Part shown: positions 1 to 8,076 of the stretch, in pieces | Numbering within the stretch: the first letter of the stretch is position 1 | Layout of the letters: each line of letters starts with the position of its first letter | NCBI RefSeq assembly: GCF_002002865.1 | Contig: NZ_CP019508.1 | Coordinates: 372,001-436,000 of the forward strand | Source of the DNA: Brevundimonas sp. LM2 | GTDB lineage: Bacteria; Pseudomonadota; Alphaproteobacteria; Caulobacterales; Caulobacteraceae | DNA length: 64,000 bases | Direction of reading: 5' to 3' | Program-made: the position numbers and the translations under genes | The notes under the pieces: generated by a model | What the model was told of the DNA's origin: nothing | The model's database searches: none | What the model saw: only the letters and a program-made list of their open reading frames with translations

Positions 1-1
1 G

Positions 2-589
2 GCCGGCGAGCGGCTGCTGGTGCTGGGCGCGGCCGGGGGCGTGGGGGCCGCGGCGGTCGAGCTGGGCAAGGCCATGGGCGCCCAGGTCACCGCCGCCGCC
101 TCGACCAACGACAAGGTCCAGTTCGCCCTGGAGCTGGGGGCCGACAACGGCCTGATCTATCCCGCCGGGGCGATGGACAAGGCGGCGCAGAAGGAACTGT
201 CGGGGGAACTGCGGCTGGCCTCGGGCCGCGACGGGCCGGACGTGGTGTTCGACGGCGTGGGCGGCGACTATGCCGAGCCGGCGCTGCGGTCGATGGACTG
301 GAACGGACGCTATCTGGTGATCGGCTTCCCGGCGGGCATCCCGTCGTTTCCGCTGAACCTGACCCTGCTGAAGTCGGTGTCGGTGATCGGCGTGTTCTGG
401 GGCGCGGCCGTGGCGCGCGACCCGGCCGGCCACGCCGCCAACATGGCCGAGCTGATGGCCTTCTGGGCCGATGGGAAGATCAAGCCGCGCGTCAGCCGGA
501 CCTTCCCGCTGGAGCGGGCGCATCAGGCGATCCAGGCCCTGTCGGACCGGACCGCCCTGGGCAAGATCGTGGTGACCGTGGAGTCGTGA
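2..589 (+). CDS. NADPH:quinone oxidoreductase-like MDR protein (5' end cut by window)
   Basis: This is the C-terminal part of a zinc-independent medium-chain dehydrogenase/reductase. The reading frame is open from base 2, so the start lies outside the window. The Rossmann dinucleotide-binding loop GAAGGVG is seen about 10 residues into the visible part, followed by the conserved FDGVGGDY segment and a C-terminal substrate-domain stretch. Family members reduce quinones or enoyl thioesters with NADPH in the cytosol. The stop codon touches the start of the next oxygenase gene, which suggests co-transcription. The exact substrate cannot be told from sequence. Confidence 0.85.
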   Translation, partial: AGERLLVLGAAGGVGAAAVELGKAMGAQVTAAASTNDKVQFALELGADNGLIYPAGAMDKAAQKELSGELRLASGRDGPDVVFDGVGGDYAEPALRSMDWNGRYLVIGFPAGIPSFPLNLTLLKSVSVIGVFWGAAVARDPAGHAANMAELMAFWADGKIKPRVSRTFPLERAHQAIQALSDRTALGKIVVTVES

Positions 590-591
590 CC

Positions 592-1311
592 ATGCTTTCG
601 GACGGGCTGGATCTGGAGGCGGCCGCCGCGCGGCTGGCGGCGACGGGGCGCCTGCGGTTGCCGGGCCTGCTGCAGGAGGGGGTCGGGGCGCTGTATGAGG
701 CCGTCACCGACCCGGCCATGCTGTGGATGCGGGCGATCCACAATCCCTGGAACACCGAGGTGCCGGTGGCCGTGTTCGAGGCCGAGCCCCTGCTGGAACA
801 GGCCCGTCTGATCGCCCTCTGCCACGAGGAGGCGACCGAAGGGTTCCAGTTCCTCTTCGACCGGCTGAAGCTGGGCCAGGCCCGGGCCATGGGGCTGACG
901 ATCCCGCAGGCGCTGTACGACCTGCACGCCTGGTTCAATTCGGAGGGGTTCCTGGCCTTCGCCCGGGCCCTGACCGGGGACGACCGGATCGCCTATGTCG
1001 ACGCCCAGGCGACGCGCTACCTGCCCGGCCATTTCCTGAACCGGCACACCGACGAGCATGTCGATGCCGGGCGGCTGTATGCCTATGTGCTGAACCTGTC
1101 GCCGGACTGGCGGGCGGAGTGGGGCGGGCTGCTGATGTTCCTGCACGGCGAGGCGGTCGTCGAGACCTTCGTGCCCGGGATCGGGACCCTGAACCTGTTC
1201 AAGGTGCCGCAGAGCCATGCGGTGTCGATGGTGGCGCCCTTCGCCGGGATGCCGCGCTATGCGATCACCGGCTGGTGGCGCACGACCCCGCCGCCGGGAG
1301 GCCAGGGGTGA
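592..1311 (+). CDS. 2OG-Fe(II) oxygenase (prolyl-4-hydroxylase-like), first of a tandem pair
   Basis: 239 residues with a C-terminal double-stranded beta-helix oxygenase domain. The iron site is seen as HTDEH (HxD) near residue 150, with the distal His in the QSHAVSMV segment and a following Arg in MPRYAITGWWR that would bind 2-oxoglutarate. The family hydroxylates amino-acid side chains, often proline, using Fe(II), O2 and 2-oxoglutarate. A GTG at 586 overlaps the upstream stop and is an alternative start. The gene ends in a GTGA overlap with a second paralogous oxygenase, so the two are probably translationally coupled. The substrate is unknown. Confidence 0.85.
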   Translation: MLSDGLDLEAAAARLAATGRLRLPGLLQEGVGALYEAVTDPAMLWMRAIHNPWNTEVPVAVFEAEPLLEQARLIALCHEEATEGFQFLFDRLKLGQARAMGLTIPQALYDLHAWFNSEGFLAFARALTGDDRIAYVDAQATRYLPGHFLNRHTDEHVDAGRLYAYVLNLSPDWRAEWGGLLMFLHGEAVVETFVPGIGTLNLFKVPQSHAVSMVAPFAGMPRYAITGWWRTTPPPGGQG

Positions 1312-2060
1312 GCTCCTTGCGCCTGTCGCCGGACCTGGATGTCGAGGCCCTGGCGAAGGCCTTCGTGGCCGGTGGGCAGCGGCTGCATGTGCCGGGCATT
1401 CTCGCGGCCGGGGACGCGGACGCCGTCGAGGCGGTGCTGGCGGCCGAGCGGCGCTGGAAGACCACGGTCGCGGCGGGCGGGACCTATCTGGAGCTGCCGC
1501 TGGACGGGCGGGTGGCGGAGGATCCGGCCAAACAGGCCTGGCTGGACGAGGCGGCGGTCGACGGGGCCAGTCCGCTGACCCAGTACATCTTCGACACGCG
1601 GCGGCTGACGGCGGAGCGGGGCGGGGCGGGCGACGCGGCCGACGCCGTGCTGGACTGGCTGAACAGCCCGGCCTTCATCGGCTTCGCGCGCGCCGTGACC
1701 GGCGACGACCGGATCGACCTGGCCGACGCCCAGGCCTCGCGCTATCGGCCGGGCCATGTCCTGACCAGCCACAACGACGTCTCGCCCGGCAAGAACCGGC
1801 TGTACGGCTATGTGCTGAACTTCAGCCGCGACTGGCGCGCCGACTGGGGCGGCAACCTAGTCTTCTACGGGGCCGACGGACATATCGAGCACGGCTGGGT
1901 GCCGGCGTTCAATGCGCTGAACCTGTTCGTGGTGCCGACGCGGCACGCGGTGACCCAGGTCGCCTCGTTCGCGACGCGGGACCGGCTGTCGATCGTGGGG
2001 TGGCTGCGGTCCAACACCGCCATCGGGCCGCAGAGCCGGGGGGACGTGAAGACGTACTAA
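1308..2060 (+). CDS. 2OG-Fe(II) oxygenase, second of a tandem pair
   Basis: 250 residues, clearly paralogous to the preceding gene: the same ASRYRPGH...HND...LYGYVLNFSRDWR...WGG order, with the iron ligands HND and the later RHAVTQV histidine, and the C-terminal RLSIVGWLR. The start is the GTG overlapping the previous stop (GTGA). An upstream in-frame extension exists but is antisense-like GC-rich sequence inside the previous gene and is not used. The TAA stop lies inside the left arm of an inverted repeat (2058-2191). Substrate unknown. Confidence 0.83.
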   Translation: MSSLRLSPDLDVEALAKAFVAGGQRLHVPGILAAGDADAVEAVLAAERRWKTTVAAGGTYLELPLDGRVAEDPAKQAWLDEAAVDGASPLTQYIFDTRRLTAERGGAGDAADAVLDWLNSPAFIGFARAVTGDDRIDLADAQASRYRPGHVLTSHNDVSPGKNRLYGYVLNFSRDWRADWGGNLVFYGADGHIEHGWVPAFNALNLFVVPTRHAVTQVASFATRDRLSIVGWLRSNTAIGPQSRGDVKTY

Positions 2061-2191
2061 TCCTCCCCCATCGGGGGAGGGGGACCACGAAGTGGTGGAG
2101 GGGGCCAGCCCCAGACGCCGAACGTGGGGTGAACCCCCTCCGTCACGTCGCGAAGGCGCGCCGCGCCACCTCCCCCGATGGGGGAGGATTA
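2058..2191. repeat. Intergenic element with 23-bp perfect terminal inverted repeats
   Basis: Bases 2058-2080 and 2169-2191 are perfect reverse complements over 23 bp. Each arm is itself nearly palindromic (CCTCCCCC-AT-CGGGGGAGG type). The left arm begins with the TAA stop of the oxygenase gene and the right arm ends with the TAA stop of the convergent YkvA-like gene. The interior is GC-rich, without an open frame I would accept. It looks like a small dispersed intergenic repeat that could also serve as a bidirectional terminator. Confidence 0.75.
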
Positions 2192-2596
2192 ATCCCGCAG
2201 CCGCTCCAGCGCCCGTTCGGCGGCCTCGCGGTGGCGTTTCCGGATATTGGCCCCCATCGTGGCGATCACGGCGGTGATGACGGCGGCGTCGTCGGTGAAG
2301 CCGATGCCGGCCAGGAGGTCGGGAATGGCGTCCATCGGCAGGACGAAATAGGCCAGGGCCCCCATCATCACCCCCTTGGCGGCCAGGGGCGTCTCCGGGT
2401 CGCGGGCGGCGTAGTAGACGCTGATCAGGGGGTTGGCGAAGGGGATGCGGGCGGCGACCCGGCCGACCTTGGGCCAGAAGCCCGTCTTGACCCGCACCTC
2501 ATTGACGCGCTGCACGGCGGGCAGCAGGGCCTTGGCCGGGTCGATGGCGTCCTCGGGCGAGGGGGCGCCCGCTGCAGGTTTGGCGTTTGCGGTCAT
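2189..2596 (-). CDS. DUF1232 (YkvA-like) membrane protein
   Basis: 135 residues. The YkvA/DUF1232 core is seen in the second half: a hydrophobic stretch with FVLPMDAIPDLLAGIGFTDDAAV, the usual proline-aspartate signature of the family, followed by a helical basic C-terminus. The family is small, membrane-associated and of unknown function. The N-terminal 25 residues are low-complexity and probably disordered. It is convergent with the oxygenase pair and divergent from the SDR gene. Confidence 0.8.
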   Translation of the reverse strand: MTANAKPAAGAPSPEDAIDPAKALLPAVQRVNEVRVKTGFWPKVGRVAARIPFANPLISVYYAARDPETPLAAKGVMMGALAYFVLPMDAIPDLLAGIGFTDDAAVITAVIATMGANIRKRHREAAERALERLRD

Positions 2597-2652
2597 GGCG
2601 GCTAAATCCCCCCGACTTCCAGAAGTTCAAACGACATATAGGGACGGACGCC

Positions 2653-3435
2653 ATGAAACTCGACAGCAGCATCGCCGCGGTGGTCACGGGCGGGGCCAGT
2701 GGCCTCGGTGAAGGCACGGCGCGGGCGATCGCGGCCACGGGGGCGAAGGTCGCCCTGTTCGACATGAACGCCGAGCGCGGCGAGGTCATCGCCGAACAGC
2801 TGGGCGGCGTCTTCTGCCATGTGGACGTGACCGACGACGCCTCGGTCGCCGCCGGGTTCGAGAAGGCCCGCGCCGCCCACGGCCAGGAACGGCTGCTGGT
2901 CAACTGCGCCGGCATCGCCACCGGCCAGAAGACGGTCAGCCGCAAGAAGGACACCGGCGAGATCCGCGCCCACGACATGGCCAGCTTCGAGCGCACCGTG
3001 CGGGTCAATCTGTTCGGCACCTTCCGCGTGCTGTCGCAGGCGGCGCTGGGCATGGTGACGCTGGACGCCCTGGAGGACGGCGAGCGCGGCCTGATCGTCA
3101 ACACCGCCTCGGTGGCGGCCCAGGACGGCCAGGTCGGCCAGGCGGCCTATTCGGCGTCCAAGGGCGGCGTCTACGCCATGACCCTGCCGGTCGCGCGGGA
3201 CCTGGCCCAGGAGGGCATCCGCGTGAACACCATCCTGCCCGGCATCATGTGGACGCCGATGATGGCGGGCATGGACCAGAAGATCCAGGACGCCCTGGCC
3301 GCCCAGATCCCCTTCCCCAGCCGCCTCGGCAAGCCGTCGGACTATGCCTCCCTGGTGCTGGAGCTGGCCCGCAACGTCTATATCAACGGCGAATGCATCC
3401 GGCTGGACGGTGCCATCAGGATGGCGCCTCGCTGA
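2653..3435 (+). CDS. SDR family NAD(P)-dependent dehydrogenase (HSD10-like)
   Basis: 260 residues of a classical short-chain dehydrogenase. Visible motifs: TGGASGLG cofactor loop near residue 13, NCAG, and the YSASKGG catalytic Tyr/Lys pair. The N-terminal LDSSIAAVVTGGASGLGEGTARAIA and the long insert after NCAG resemble type-2 3-hydroxyacyl-CoA dehydrogenases (HSD17B10 group), which oxidise 3-hydroxyacyl-CoA or 2-methyl-3-hydroxybutyryl-CoA. The start at 2653 fits the domain; an in-frame upstream Met adds non-homologous sequence. Substrate assignment is inference. Confidence 0.88.
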   Translation: MKLDSSIAAVVTGGASGLGEGTARAIAATGAKVALFDMNAERGEVIAEQLGGVFCHVDVTDDASVAAGFEKARAAHGQERLLVNCAGIATGQKTVSRKKDTGEIRAHDMASFERTVRVNLFGTFRVLSQAALGMVTLDALEDGERGLIVNTASVAAQDGQVGQAAYSASKGGVYAMTLPVARDLAQEGIRVNTILPGIMWTPMMAGMDQKIQDALAAQIPFPSRLGKPSDYASLVLELARNVYINGECIRLDGAIRMAPR

Positions 3436-3555
3436 CGCGAGGGAGGGCGCTATCGCTCGCCGCGCGGCGGCTCGCTGCTTGAGCGCAAGGAAAGTTGCTC
3501 AAGGGACTTGCGATCCGTCGCACCTTCCCGCTACAAGCCCGCCTCCGACTGAAGT

Positions 3556-3630
3556 GCGGGCGTAGCTCAGTGGTAGAGCACAACCTTGCCAAGGTTGGGG
3601 TCGAGAGTTCGAATCTCTTCGCCCGCTCCA
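3556..3630 (+). tRNA. tRNA-Gly (anticodon GCC)
   Basis: A full cloverleaf can be folded: 7-bp acceptor GCGGGCG/CGCCCGC, D arm with GCTCAGTGGTAGAGC, anticodon stem CAACC/GGTTG with loop TTGCCAA (anticodon GCC), T arm GAGAGTTCGAATCTC, and encoded CCA at 3628-3630. tRNA-Gly genes are frequent attachment sites for integrative elements, and the genes that follow are accessory, so its 3' half is the probable left attachment site. Confidence 0.95.
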
Positions 3631-3665
3631 GTCGAGATTGCCAAGGCAATCAATAGGTTATGGCA

Positions 3666-3700
3666 GGGCGATCCCAACGGGATCGCCCACCCTATTTTTT
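3666..3700 (+). terminator. Rho-independent terminator downstream of tRNA-Gly
   Basis: A perfect 10-bp stem GGGCGATCCC/GGGATCGCCC with a 3-base AAC loop, followed by ACCCTATTTTTT. It is a strong intrinsic terminator for tRNA transcription. The rest of 3631-3915 has lower GC than its surroundings and no acceptable gene; no integrase frame is visible. Confidence 0.8.
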
Positions 3701-3915
3701 ACGCCGCTACCACACCGCTACCAAAAATCTTTTGCTGGCGAGCGTTCGTCTGTCCACTGGCAAGGCGCGTTGCGGTGAAAGCCCCTGAAATCTGCTGAAA
3801 AGATCGCATTATTTTCTGAGGATATCGGCTCGCGAGCAGATCGCCGGAAATAGAGCCTTGGAGACGATGCCATACGCTTCGCCCGCTTCTGGTCCGCCGA
3901 GATTGCGCCGCCTGG

Positions 3916-4410
3916 TCACCCCGGCCTCTGTGTTGCCGAAACAGCATGGGATCCTGTGACCGTAGAGGCCCGGTGGTCGCCTTCCGCGCACAGGTCGTGA
4001 TCGTGCAGCACCTCGATCACCTTGCAGGCCGACACCCGGCCGCCGGCGCATTCCGCCGACATCCGTGACAGTTCGGTTCGCAGGGCCTGGAGTTGCGCGA
4101 TCTTCTCCGTGACGTCCGCCAGATGACGCTCAGCGATCGCATTGGCATCGCCACAGGGCCGATCGGGATGGTCGGACAGATCGAGCAGCGAGCGGATGGC
4201 GTCTAGGTCGAACCCCAGCTGACGTGCATGACGGATGAAGGACAACCGACGCAGGGCGGCGCCGTCATAGAGGCGACGATCGCTGGCCGTACGGGGCGGC
4301 GGCGCCAGGAGGCCAATCTGTTCATAGAAGCGGATGGTCGGAACCTTCACGCCCGTGGCCGCGGCGAGCTTGCCTATAGATTGGAGAAGCGAGGGGACGG
4401 AAGAAGTCAT
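3916..4410 (-). CDS. MerR-family heavy-metal-responsive regulator
   Basis: 164 residues. The N-terminal winged helix (IGKLAAATGVKVPTIRFYEQIGLL, then RLYDGAALRRLSFIRHARQLGF) is typical MerR. A dimerisation coiled coil follows, with a Cys in RPCGDAN and a C-terminal metal-loop region containing AECAGGRVSACKV and HDHDLC, like Zn/Cd/Pb/Co sensors (ZntR/PbrR/CadR type). It is divergent from the czc-type operon and sits beside a MerR-type operator with a 19-bp spacer (4428-4458), so it most likely activates that operon on metal binding. The start at 4410 is the Met just before the HTH; upstream frame runs into the operator. Confidence 0.88.
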   Translation of the reverse strand: MTSSVPSLLQSIGKLAAATGVKVPTIRFYEQIGLLAPPPRTASDRRLYDGAALRRLSFIRHARQLGFDLDAIRSLLDLSDHPDRPCGDANAIAERHLADVTEKIAQLQALRTELSRMSAECAGGRVSACKVIEVLHDHDLCAEGDHRASTVTGSHAVSATQRPG

Positions 4411-4427
4411 GACGTGAGAATAAGCGC

Positions 4428-4458
4428 TTGATCCTCTAGTCGCTAGAGGATGCATAGG
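4428..4458 (+). promoter_or_regulatory. MerR-type operator/promoter of the czc-like operon
   Basis: Perfect 9-bp inverted repeat ATCCTCTAG-TCG-CTAGAGGAT (4431-4451). A -35-like TTGATC (4428-4433) and a -10-like CATAGG (4453-4458) are separated by 19 bp, the over-long spacer that MerR regulators correct by DNA distortion. It lies between the divergent merR gene and the first transporter gene. Confidence 0.75.
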
Positions 4459-4485
4459 TCGTCCGACGCCCCGCCGGAGCCTCCG

Positions 4486-5151
4486 ATGACCGAGCCCCTG
4501 ATCCAGGACAGACCCGCCGCCGCCTGTTGCGGCGCGATCGTCAAATTCGACGGCGCCTCGCCCGCCTACCGCCGCATCCTGCTCGCGGTAATCGCGATCA
4601 ACGCGGTGGCCTTCGTGGCCGTCGCGGGCGGCGCCCTGGCCCAGCGCTCGGCGTCTCTCGGGGCCAATGCGCTAGACTTCCTCGCCGACAGCGCGACCTA
4701 CGCCATCAGCCTGTGGGCGATCGGCAGGTCCGTGCGGGTCCGTTCCCGCGCCGCCCTGCTCAAGGGCGCGAGCCTGGGGCTACTGGCCGGGTTCATCCTC
4801 GGTTTCACCATCTGGCGGGCTGTGTCGGGTGCACCGCCCGAAGGGACGGTGATCACCGGCCTGGGCCTGTTTGGCTTCCTCGCCAACGCAATCGCCGCCC
4901 TGCTACTCGTGCGGCATCGCGATGGCGACGCCAATGTCCGTTCCGTCTGGCTCTGCACGCGCAACGATCTGATCGAAAGCCTTGTGGTCGCGGCGGCCGG
5001 CGGCCTCGTCTGGCTGACCGCCTCGCGCTGGCCCGACCTGGTCGCAGGCGGCATTCTCGCTGCGGTGTTCCTCCAATCCGCCTGGTCGATCGTCAGCCAA
5101 TCGCGGGCGGAGCTCAGGGCGGCCGCACGCCAACCGGAGACCCAGTCATGA
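4486..5151 (+). CDS. Cation efflux (CDF-like) membrane protein, transmembrane domain only
   Basis: 221 residues with about six hydrophobic helices. The CDF metal site in TM2 is seen as LDFLADS (DxxxD); TM5 has RNDLIES. It lacks the usual cytoplasmic C-terminal metal-binding domain of full CDF proteins (about 300 residues). A short N-terminus holds AACCGA, a possible metal-binding Cys pair. GGAG at 4475 gives a good ribosome site for the ATG at 4486. It is the first gene of the MerR-controlled operon and overlaps the next gene by ATGA. Likely exports Co/Zn/Cd from the cytoplasm; exact metal unknown. Confidence 0.82.
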   Translation: MTEPLIQDRPAAACCGAIVKFDGASPAYRRILLAVIAINAVAFVAVAGGALAQRSASLGANALDFLADSATYAISLWAIGRSVRVRSRAALLKGASLGLLAGFILGFTIWRAVSGAPPEGTVITGLGLFGFLANAIAALLLVRHRDGDANVRSVWLCTRNDLIESLVVAAAGGLVWLTASRWPDLVAGGILAAVFLQSAWSIVSQSRAELRAAARQPETQS

Positions 5152-5564
5152 GGAAAAGGCGCAAAGGGTCTGCGACGAAGTTGCGATTGCAGTGGCGGCG
5201 GACCGTGTTATGGGAGGCCATGGGATTGTCCTCGGCCAGACAAGGTTGGATGGCGGCGCTGCTCGCGTCGTTACTGGCCCTGTTTGTCCTCGCGTCCGCC
5301 GTCGAGGCCGCGACCTGCGCCCCGGAAATGGTGACCGCCCATGCCTCGGAGAGTGTCAGGGAGGCCCCGGCCGATCCTGTCAATGATCTGGACAGTCACG
5401 TCATCTGTTCCCACGGCCACTGCCATCACGGCGGCACCGCGATGCCGTCCTCGCCCCAATCCGTGGCGGTGACGGCAGCCGTCGCGCCAAGTCTGCTGCG
5501 CCCGGCTGACGAGCCCATGGCGTCTCGCGCGCCCAGCGGCCTGGAACGCCCTCCCAGAGCCTGA
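5148..5564 (+). CDS. Putative secreted/membrane-anchored His/Cys-containing protein of the czc operon
   Basis: 138 residues starting at the ATG that overlaps the upstream stop (ATGA); a second Met at 5220 directly before the hydrophobic segment is possible. The N-terminus is strongly basic and is followed by a hydrophobic signal or anchor (LLASLLALFVLASAVEA). The exported part carries HVICSHGHCHHGG, a compact Cys/His cluster that could bind metal. I do not recognise a named family. Its place between a CDF gene and the CzcC-like gene suggests an accessory role in metal export or sensing in the periplasm. Confidence 0.7.
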   Translation: MRKRRKGSATKLRLQWRRTVLWEAMGLSSARQGWMAALLASLLALFVLASAVEAATCAPEMVTAHASESVREAPADPVNDLDSHVICSHGHCHHGGTAMPSSPQSVAVTAAVAPSLLRPADEPMASRAPSGLERPPRA

Positions 5565-5621
5565 CGATGCCCTGCGCCTGCTGGCGCGCGTCATTCGTCT
5601 GGAACTGCTGGGATATGGAAC

Positions 5622-6875
5622 ATGCCACCCCTGAAATCTGGTCGGTCGCGTCTCGCGATCGGCTGCGCCGTGGTCGCGATGGCGACGGCGGTCACCGGCC
5701 CTGCCTGGGCCGATCCCGCGCCTTCGTTCGAGGCGCTGCTTGAACGCATCGGTCTGACGCCAACCACTGTCGAGGCCGGCGCTCTGCTCGACGCGGCCGA
5801 GGCGCGCGTCCGTCAGGCGCGCGTCCGCCCCAATCCCGAATTGGGGCTGGAGGCGGAGAACGCCTTCGGCAGCGGTCCCTTCTCCGGCTACGACAATGCC
5901 GAGACCACGCTGTCGCTGACGCAAGACCTGGAACTGTGGGGCCGTCGCGGCGCGCGGGTCGAAGTCGCGAGAGCCGACGCCGGCACGGCGGGTCTGAGGC
6001 GTGACCTCGCGACCGTCGAGGCGGGCGCGAGGCTGGCCCTCGTCTATGCCGAGGCGGAAGCCGCCCAGCGGCGGTTCCTGTTGGCCGAGGAGGCCCTGAC
6101 GGTCACCATCGCCGACACCCGCGCGGCGCTGATCCTGGTCGAAGAGGGGCGCGAGCCCCTGTTGCGCGGCATTCAGGGCGAGAGCGAAGCCGCCGCCGCC
6201 CGCGCGACCCTGGACGAGGCCGAGGCCGAACGGGACGCGGCGTTCGCGCGGCTGACCGCCGTGGCGATGCTGCCGACGCTGGTTACTTCGATCGACGTCA
6301 GCCTGATCGACCGGGTGCCTGCAGCAGCAGGCGTGACGCCGGACGCGACGCCGCAGGTCCGCGTGGCCGAGGCCGAGCGGGCGGCGGCCGAAAGCCGGAT
6401 CGAGGTCGAACGCATCCGCGCCCGGCCCGATGTCCGCGCCTCGGTAGGCTTCCGCCGCTACGAAGCGGAGGACGCGACGGCTTTGACCTTCGGCCTCAGC
6501 ATGCCACTGCCGCTGTTCGACCGAAACCGGGGCAACATTGACGCTGCGCAAGCCGACTTTAGGGCTGCGGACGCTCGACTTGCCGGTGCCAGACAGGAGG
6601 CCGAGGCTGACCGTAACGCGGCTACGGCGCGTCTGCGGGCTTCGGCAAGCCGTGTATCAGCCACCGACGCCGGGGTCACGGCCGCCGAGGAAGCCTATCG
6701 CCTCTCGCGGATCGGGTTCGAGGCGGGGCGCATCTCGCAACTGGAACTGCGGTCTTCCCGCGCCGCCCTCATTGCCGCCCGCAACGCCGCCGTGGACGCC
6801 CGTCTCGCGCGGGTCCGGGCCGAAATCGACCTCGCGCGCCTGCAAGGCCGCGCCCCGTTTGGAACATCGCTATGA
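5622..6875 (+). CDS. czcC: CzcC-like outer-membrane efflux protein (TolC family)
   Basis: 417 residues with a signal peptide ending near PAWA. Two repeated long alpha-helical OEP segments are visible, including DAAEARVRQARVRPNPELGLEAEN, the conserved PNPEL start of the CzcC group, and SMPLPLFDRNRGNI in the second repeat. It forms the outer-membrane channel of the heavy-metal RND pump with the next two gene products. The stop overlaps the start of the adaptor gene (ATGA). Confidence 0.9.
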   Translation: MPPLKSGRSRLAIGCAVVAMATAVTGPAWADPAPSFEALLERIGLTPTTVEAGALLDAAEARVRQARVRPNPELGLEAENAFGSGPFSGYDNAETTLSLTQDLELWGRRGARVEVARADAGTAGLRRDLATVEAGARLALVYAEAEAAQRRFLLAEEALTVTIADTRAALILVEEGREPLLRGIQGESEAAAARATLDEAEAERDAAFARLTAVAMLPTLVTSIDVSLIDRVPAAAGVTPDATPQVRVAEAERAAAESRIEVERIRARPDVRASVGFRRYEAEDATALTFGLSMPLPLFDRNRGNIDAAQADFRAADARLAGARQEAEADRNAATARLRASASRVSATDAGVTAAEEAYRLSRIGFEAGRISQLELRSSRAALIAARNAAVDARLARVRAEIDLARLQGRAPFGTSL

Positions 6876-8065
6876 AACGCACACCACAGATCAATAAGAC
6901 CTGGCTGATGGCCGGGGTCGCCGCCGTCGTCGTCCTGGGTGGCGCAGGGCTCTATGCCATGACCCGCTCACCCGCCGAGGCTCCGGCGGCGGAGGGTGAA
7001 GCCGGACATTCCGAGGAGGAGGGCGAGCACGCCGAGGGCGAGGAAGCAGGCGGCGAAGAAGGCGTCGTCGTCCTGACGTCGGCTCAGATCACCGCCGCCA
7101 ACATCGCCATCGTCGCCGTGACCGGCGGTGGTGGCGGCGAAACCCGCGTGTCGGGCCGGGTCGAGCCGATGGTGGATGCGAAGGCGGCCGTCGCCGCGAG
7201 CGTCGGTGGCCGCGTCGAAAGGGTTCTGGTCGCGCCAGGTCAATCAGTGCGGGCCGGACAATCGCTGGCAATCCTGGTCAGCGGCGATGCCGCGACCCTC
7301 CGCGCCGATGCGGACGCGGCCGCCGCATCGTCGGATGCCGCCCGTCGCGCCTATGAACGTGACCGGAATCTCGAGGAAGCCGGCGTCGTCGCTCGACAGG
7401 AGGTCGAGACTTCTCGTGCCCAATCGCTCAGTTCAGAAGCTGCGGCTCGCGCCGCGAGGGCGCGGGTCTCCGCCGCCGGATCGCCCAACGCTTCCGGACG
7501 TCTCAGCGTGACCAGTCCCATTTCAGGTGTGGTCACCAGCGTTCAGGTCGGGCCGGGTGGGTTTGCCGCCCAAGGCGGTGTCATCGCCGAGGTCACCAAC
7601 CCGGCGCGTGTCGAGATCGTCTTCAACGCACCGCCGGCGCTTGCGGCTCAGGTTCGAGCCGGATCGTCCGTGCGTGTGCAAGGACCTGCTGGAGAGTTCG
7701 ATGCCGTCGTCACCGGCGTTGCGGCCGGCGCAGGCGGAGAGGGCGGCGGAACTGTGATCCGCGCACGCCCGTCAGGAGGCAGTCTGCCGCCCGCGGGCTC
7801 GGCGGTTTCCGGCTCGGTGGTCACCGGTAACTCGGGAAGCGGCCTCACTGTGCCGTCCGACGCAATCCAGACGGTTGAAGGCGCTAGCGTCGTCTTCGTC
7901 CGTACCGCTGAGGGCTTCCGGGCCGTTCCGGTCCTGGCGGGTCGGCAGGCGGGAGATCGCACTGAAATCCTGAGTGGCCTGACCGGGGCCGAACGTATCG
8001 CCGGGGCCAATGCCTTCCTCCTCAAAGCCGAACTCGCCAAGGGCGAGGCCGAGCACGGCCACTAG
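6872..8065 (+). CDS. czcB: CzcB-like periplasmic adaptor (membrane fusion protein)
   Basis: 397 residues. N-terminal membrane anchor or signal (LMAGVAAVVVLGGAGLYAM), then an acidic/His-rich linker (EAGHSEEEGEHAEGEEAGGEE) typical of metal-efflux adaptors, a lipoyl/barrel-sandwich half (VGGRVERVLVAPGQSVRAGQ), a coiled-coil hairpin and the second lipoyl half (VTSPISGVVTSVQVGPG). It links CzcC to CzcA and the linker may bind periplasmic metal. The C-terminus ends in GEAEHGH, again potentially metal-binding. Confidence 0.9.
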   Translation: MKRTPQINKTWLMAGVAAVVVLGGAGLYAMTRSPAEAPAAEGEAGHSEEEGEHAEGEEAGGEEGVVVLTSAQITAANIAIVAVTGGGGGETRVSGRVEPMVDAKAAVAASVGGRVERVLVAPGQSVRAGQSLAILVSGDAATLRADADAAAASSDAARRAYERDRNLEEAGVVARQEVETSRAQSLSSEAAARAARARVSAAGSPNASGRLSVTSPISGVVTSVQVGPGGFAAQGGVIAEVTNPARVEIVFNAPPALAAQVRAGSSVRVQGPAGEFDAVVTGVAAGAGGEGGGTVIRARPSGGSLPPAGSAVSGSVVTGNSGSGLTVPSDAIQTVEGASVVFVRTAEGFRAVPVLAGRQAGDRTEILSGLTGAERIAGANAFLLKAELAKGEAEHGH

Positions 8066-8076
8066 GGGCGACGATC

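Noticed and set aside
3699..3947. Possible integrase fragment after tRNA-Gly on the - strand
   Set aside because: The frame has no recombinase motif (no RHRY residues) and a non-coding composition.
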